From positions 2,108,001 through 2,172,000 of the forward strand of contig NZ_CP077604.1 in the NCBI RefSeq assembly GCF_019048865.1: a stretch of 64,000 nt of DNA. The letters run 5' to 3'. Every line of letters begins with the position of its first letter. The first letter of the stretch is position 1. Shown piece by piece: positions 63,222 through 64,000 of the stretch. The DNA is from Aquihabitans sp. G128 (GTDB lineage: Bacteria; Actinomycetota; Acidimicrobiia; Acidimicrobiales; Iamiaceae). The translations under genes and the position numbers were made by a program. The notes beneath the pieces were generated by a model that did not search any database, had not been told where the DNA came from, and worked only from the letters and a program-made list of their open reading frames with translations.

Positions 63222-64000
63222 TCAGGCGTCGAGCGGGTGGAGGATCTCGTCGGCCGCCGACCACGGGTCGAGCCGCCCGGCGGCGACGTCGGCATCGACC
63301 GCGGCGCGGGCGCCCGGCTGGAGCAGCGACTCGACCTTGGCGCGGAGGCGCTGCTCGAGGATGAGGTCGAGCTCGGCCTGGACGCGCGCCCGGCGCCGCT
63401 CCCCCAGCTCGCCCGAGCCCTCCAGGTGGGCGCGGTGCGCGCCGATGGCCTCCCAGACCTCCGCCGCCCCTTCGCCGGTGGTCCCGACGGCCCGCACCAC
63501 GGGTGGGCGCCACCGGCCGGTGTCGGTCAGGTCCATCATCGACTCGAGGTCGTGGGCGGTCTGCTCGGCGCCCGCCCGGTCGGCCTTGTTGACCACGAAG
63601 ACGTCCGCGATCTCCATCAGGCCGGCCTTGGCGGCCTGCACGCTGTCGCCCCAGCCCGGGTTCACCACCACCACCGTGGTGTCGGCGGCGCCGGCCACCT
63701 CGACCTCCACCTGGCCGACGCCCACGGTCTCGATGAGCACCCAGGGGAACCCGGCGGCATCGAGGACCCGAACCGCCTCGGGGGTGGCCAGCGCGAGCCC
63801 GCCAAGGTGGCCGCGGGTGGCCATGGAGCGGATGAACACCCCGTCGTCCAGGGCGTGCTGGCCCATGCGCACCCGGTCGCCGAGGATGGCCCCGCCGGTG
63901 TACGGCGACGACGGGTCGATGGCCAGGACCGAGAGCCGCTCGCCGGAGCGGCGGACGTGGGCCACCACGGCGCTGGTCAGGGTCGACTTGCCGGCGCCGG
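63222..64000 (-). CDS. meaB: MeaB/ArgK-type G3E GTPase, N-terminus outside window
   Basis: About 259 residues are visible, cut at the window edge just after the Walker A motif (GAGKSTLTSAVVAHV). LAIDPSSPYTGGAILGDRVRM, FIRSMATRGHLGGLA, LIETVGVGQVEVEVA and the G4 motif VVNKADR identify the chaperone of methylmalonyl-CoA mutase, which loads and protects adenosylcobalamin. The C-terminal helical dimerisation region is complete. The gene continues beyond 64000. Confidence 0.94.
   Translation of the reverse strand, partial: GAGKSTLTSAVVAHVRRSGERLSVLAIDPSSPYTGGAILGDRVRMGQHALDDGVFIRSMATRGHLGGLALATPEAVRVLDAAGFPWVLIETVGVGQVEVEVAGAADTTVVVVNPGWGDSVQAAKAGLMEIADVFVVNKADRAGAEQTAHDLESMMDLTDTGRWRPPVVRAVGTTGEGAAEVWEAIGAHRAHLEGSGELGERRRARVQAELDLILEQRLRAKVESLLQPGARAAVDADVAAGRLDPWSAADEILHPLDA

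Overview
The window is very GC-rich (about three quarters G+C by eye), has dense short-gap gene packing, many GTG starts, 4-bp GTGA/ATGA gene overlaps and many genes with a TANNNT box 6-8 nt before the start codon (leaderless transcription). Together with an actinobacterial-type SerC, PASTA kinase, GatCAB, Eis-like and LppP/LprE-like proteins this points to a high-GC actinobacterium. Acidimicrobiia (Iamia-like) is my guess, not a demonstrated assignment. No tRNA, rRNA, CRISPR or insertion sequence was seen.

Layout. 1-6900: end of serC, a Fur-family regulator, a small coiled protein, metY, then the minus-strand ilvB-ilvN-ilvC operon preceded by a leader-peptide attenuator. 6900-11050: a PH-like small protein and a four-gene ABC exporter operon (second ATPase frameshifted). 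11080-14950: Eis-like acetyltransferase and a TetR/MFS drug-efflux operon with a readable promoter-operator. 14950-19050: DUF1992 gene, hairpin repeats, gatC-gatA-gatB. 19200-25650: lipoprotein, ECF sigma factor with membrane partner, esterase, TetR regulator, SCP2 protein and an MFS pump sharing an operator with the TetR gene. 25720-35900: methyltransferase-like protein, PASTA kinase, ligA, DUF4388 gene, hairpin repeats, MetE-like protein, membrane protein. 35910-43350: minus-strand run csd-mnmA-DUF5990-phosphoesterase-three-domain fusion-racemase. 43440-51270: methyltransferase, galT-GH114 pair, phosphoesterase, SRPBCC, membrane proteins, rhomboid. 51370-60010: treS, an ATPase/BTAD regulator, nitroreductase, glgP (trehalose/glycogen metabolism). 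60080-64000: hairpin repeats bracketing a DUF559-type nuclease gene, LppP/LprE lipoprotein, enoyl-CoA hydratase and the truncated MeaB-type GTPase.

The minus-strand order csd, mnmA, metE-like, ligA, gatC, gatA, gatB, ilvB, ilvN, ilvC matches the conserved actinobacterial block known from Mycobacterium tuberculosis, so much of the window is core chromosome. The accessory-looking parts are the hairpin-repeat clusters, the nuclease gene between two of them, and the cupin/caspase-like/methyltransferase fusion.

Two cross-cutting observations stand out. First, nine copies of a 50-bp palindromic hairpin lie in four intergenic clusters, always exactly 73 bp apart. Second, five genes carry single-base-type frameshifts, three of them in 7-base G/C tracts where six bases would restore the frame. 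These are either consensus errors or contingency (phase-variable) tracts, and the frameshifted genes should be read as probably functional until the sequence is confirmed.
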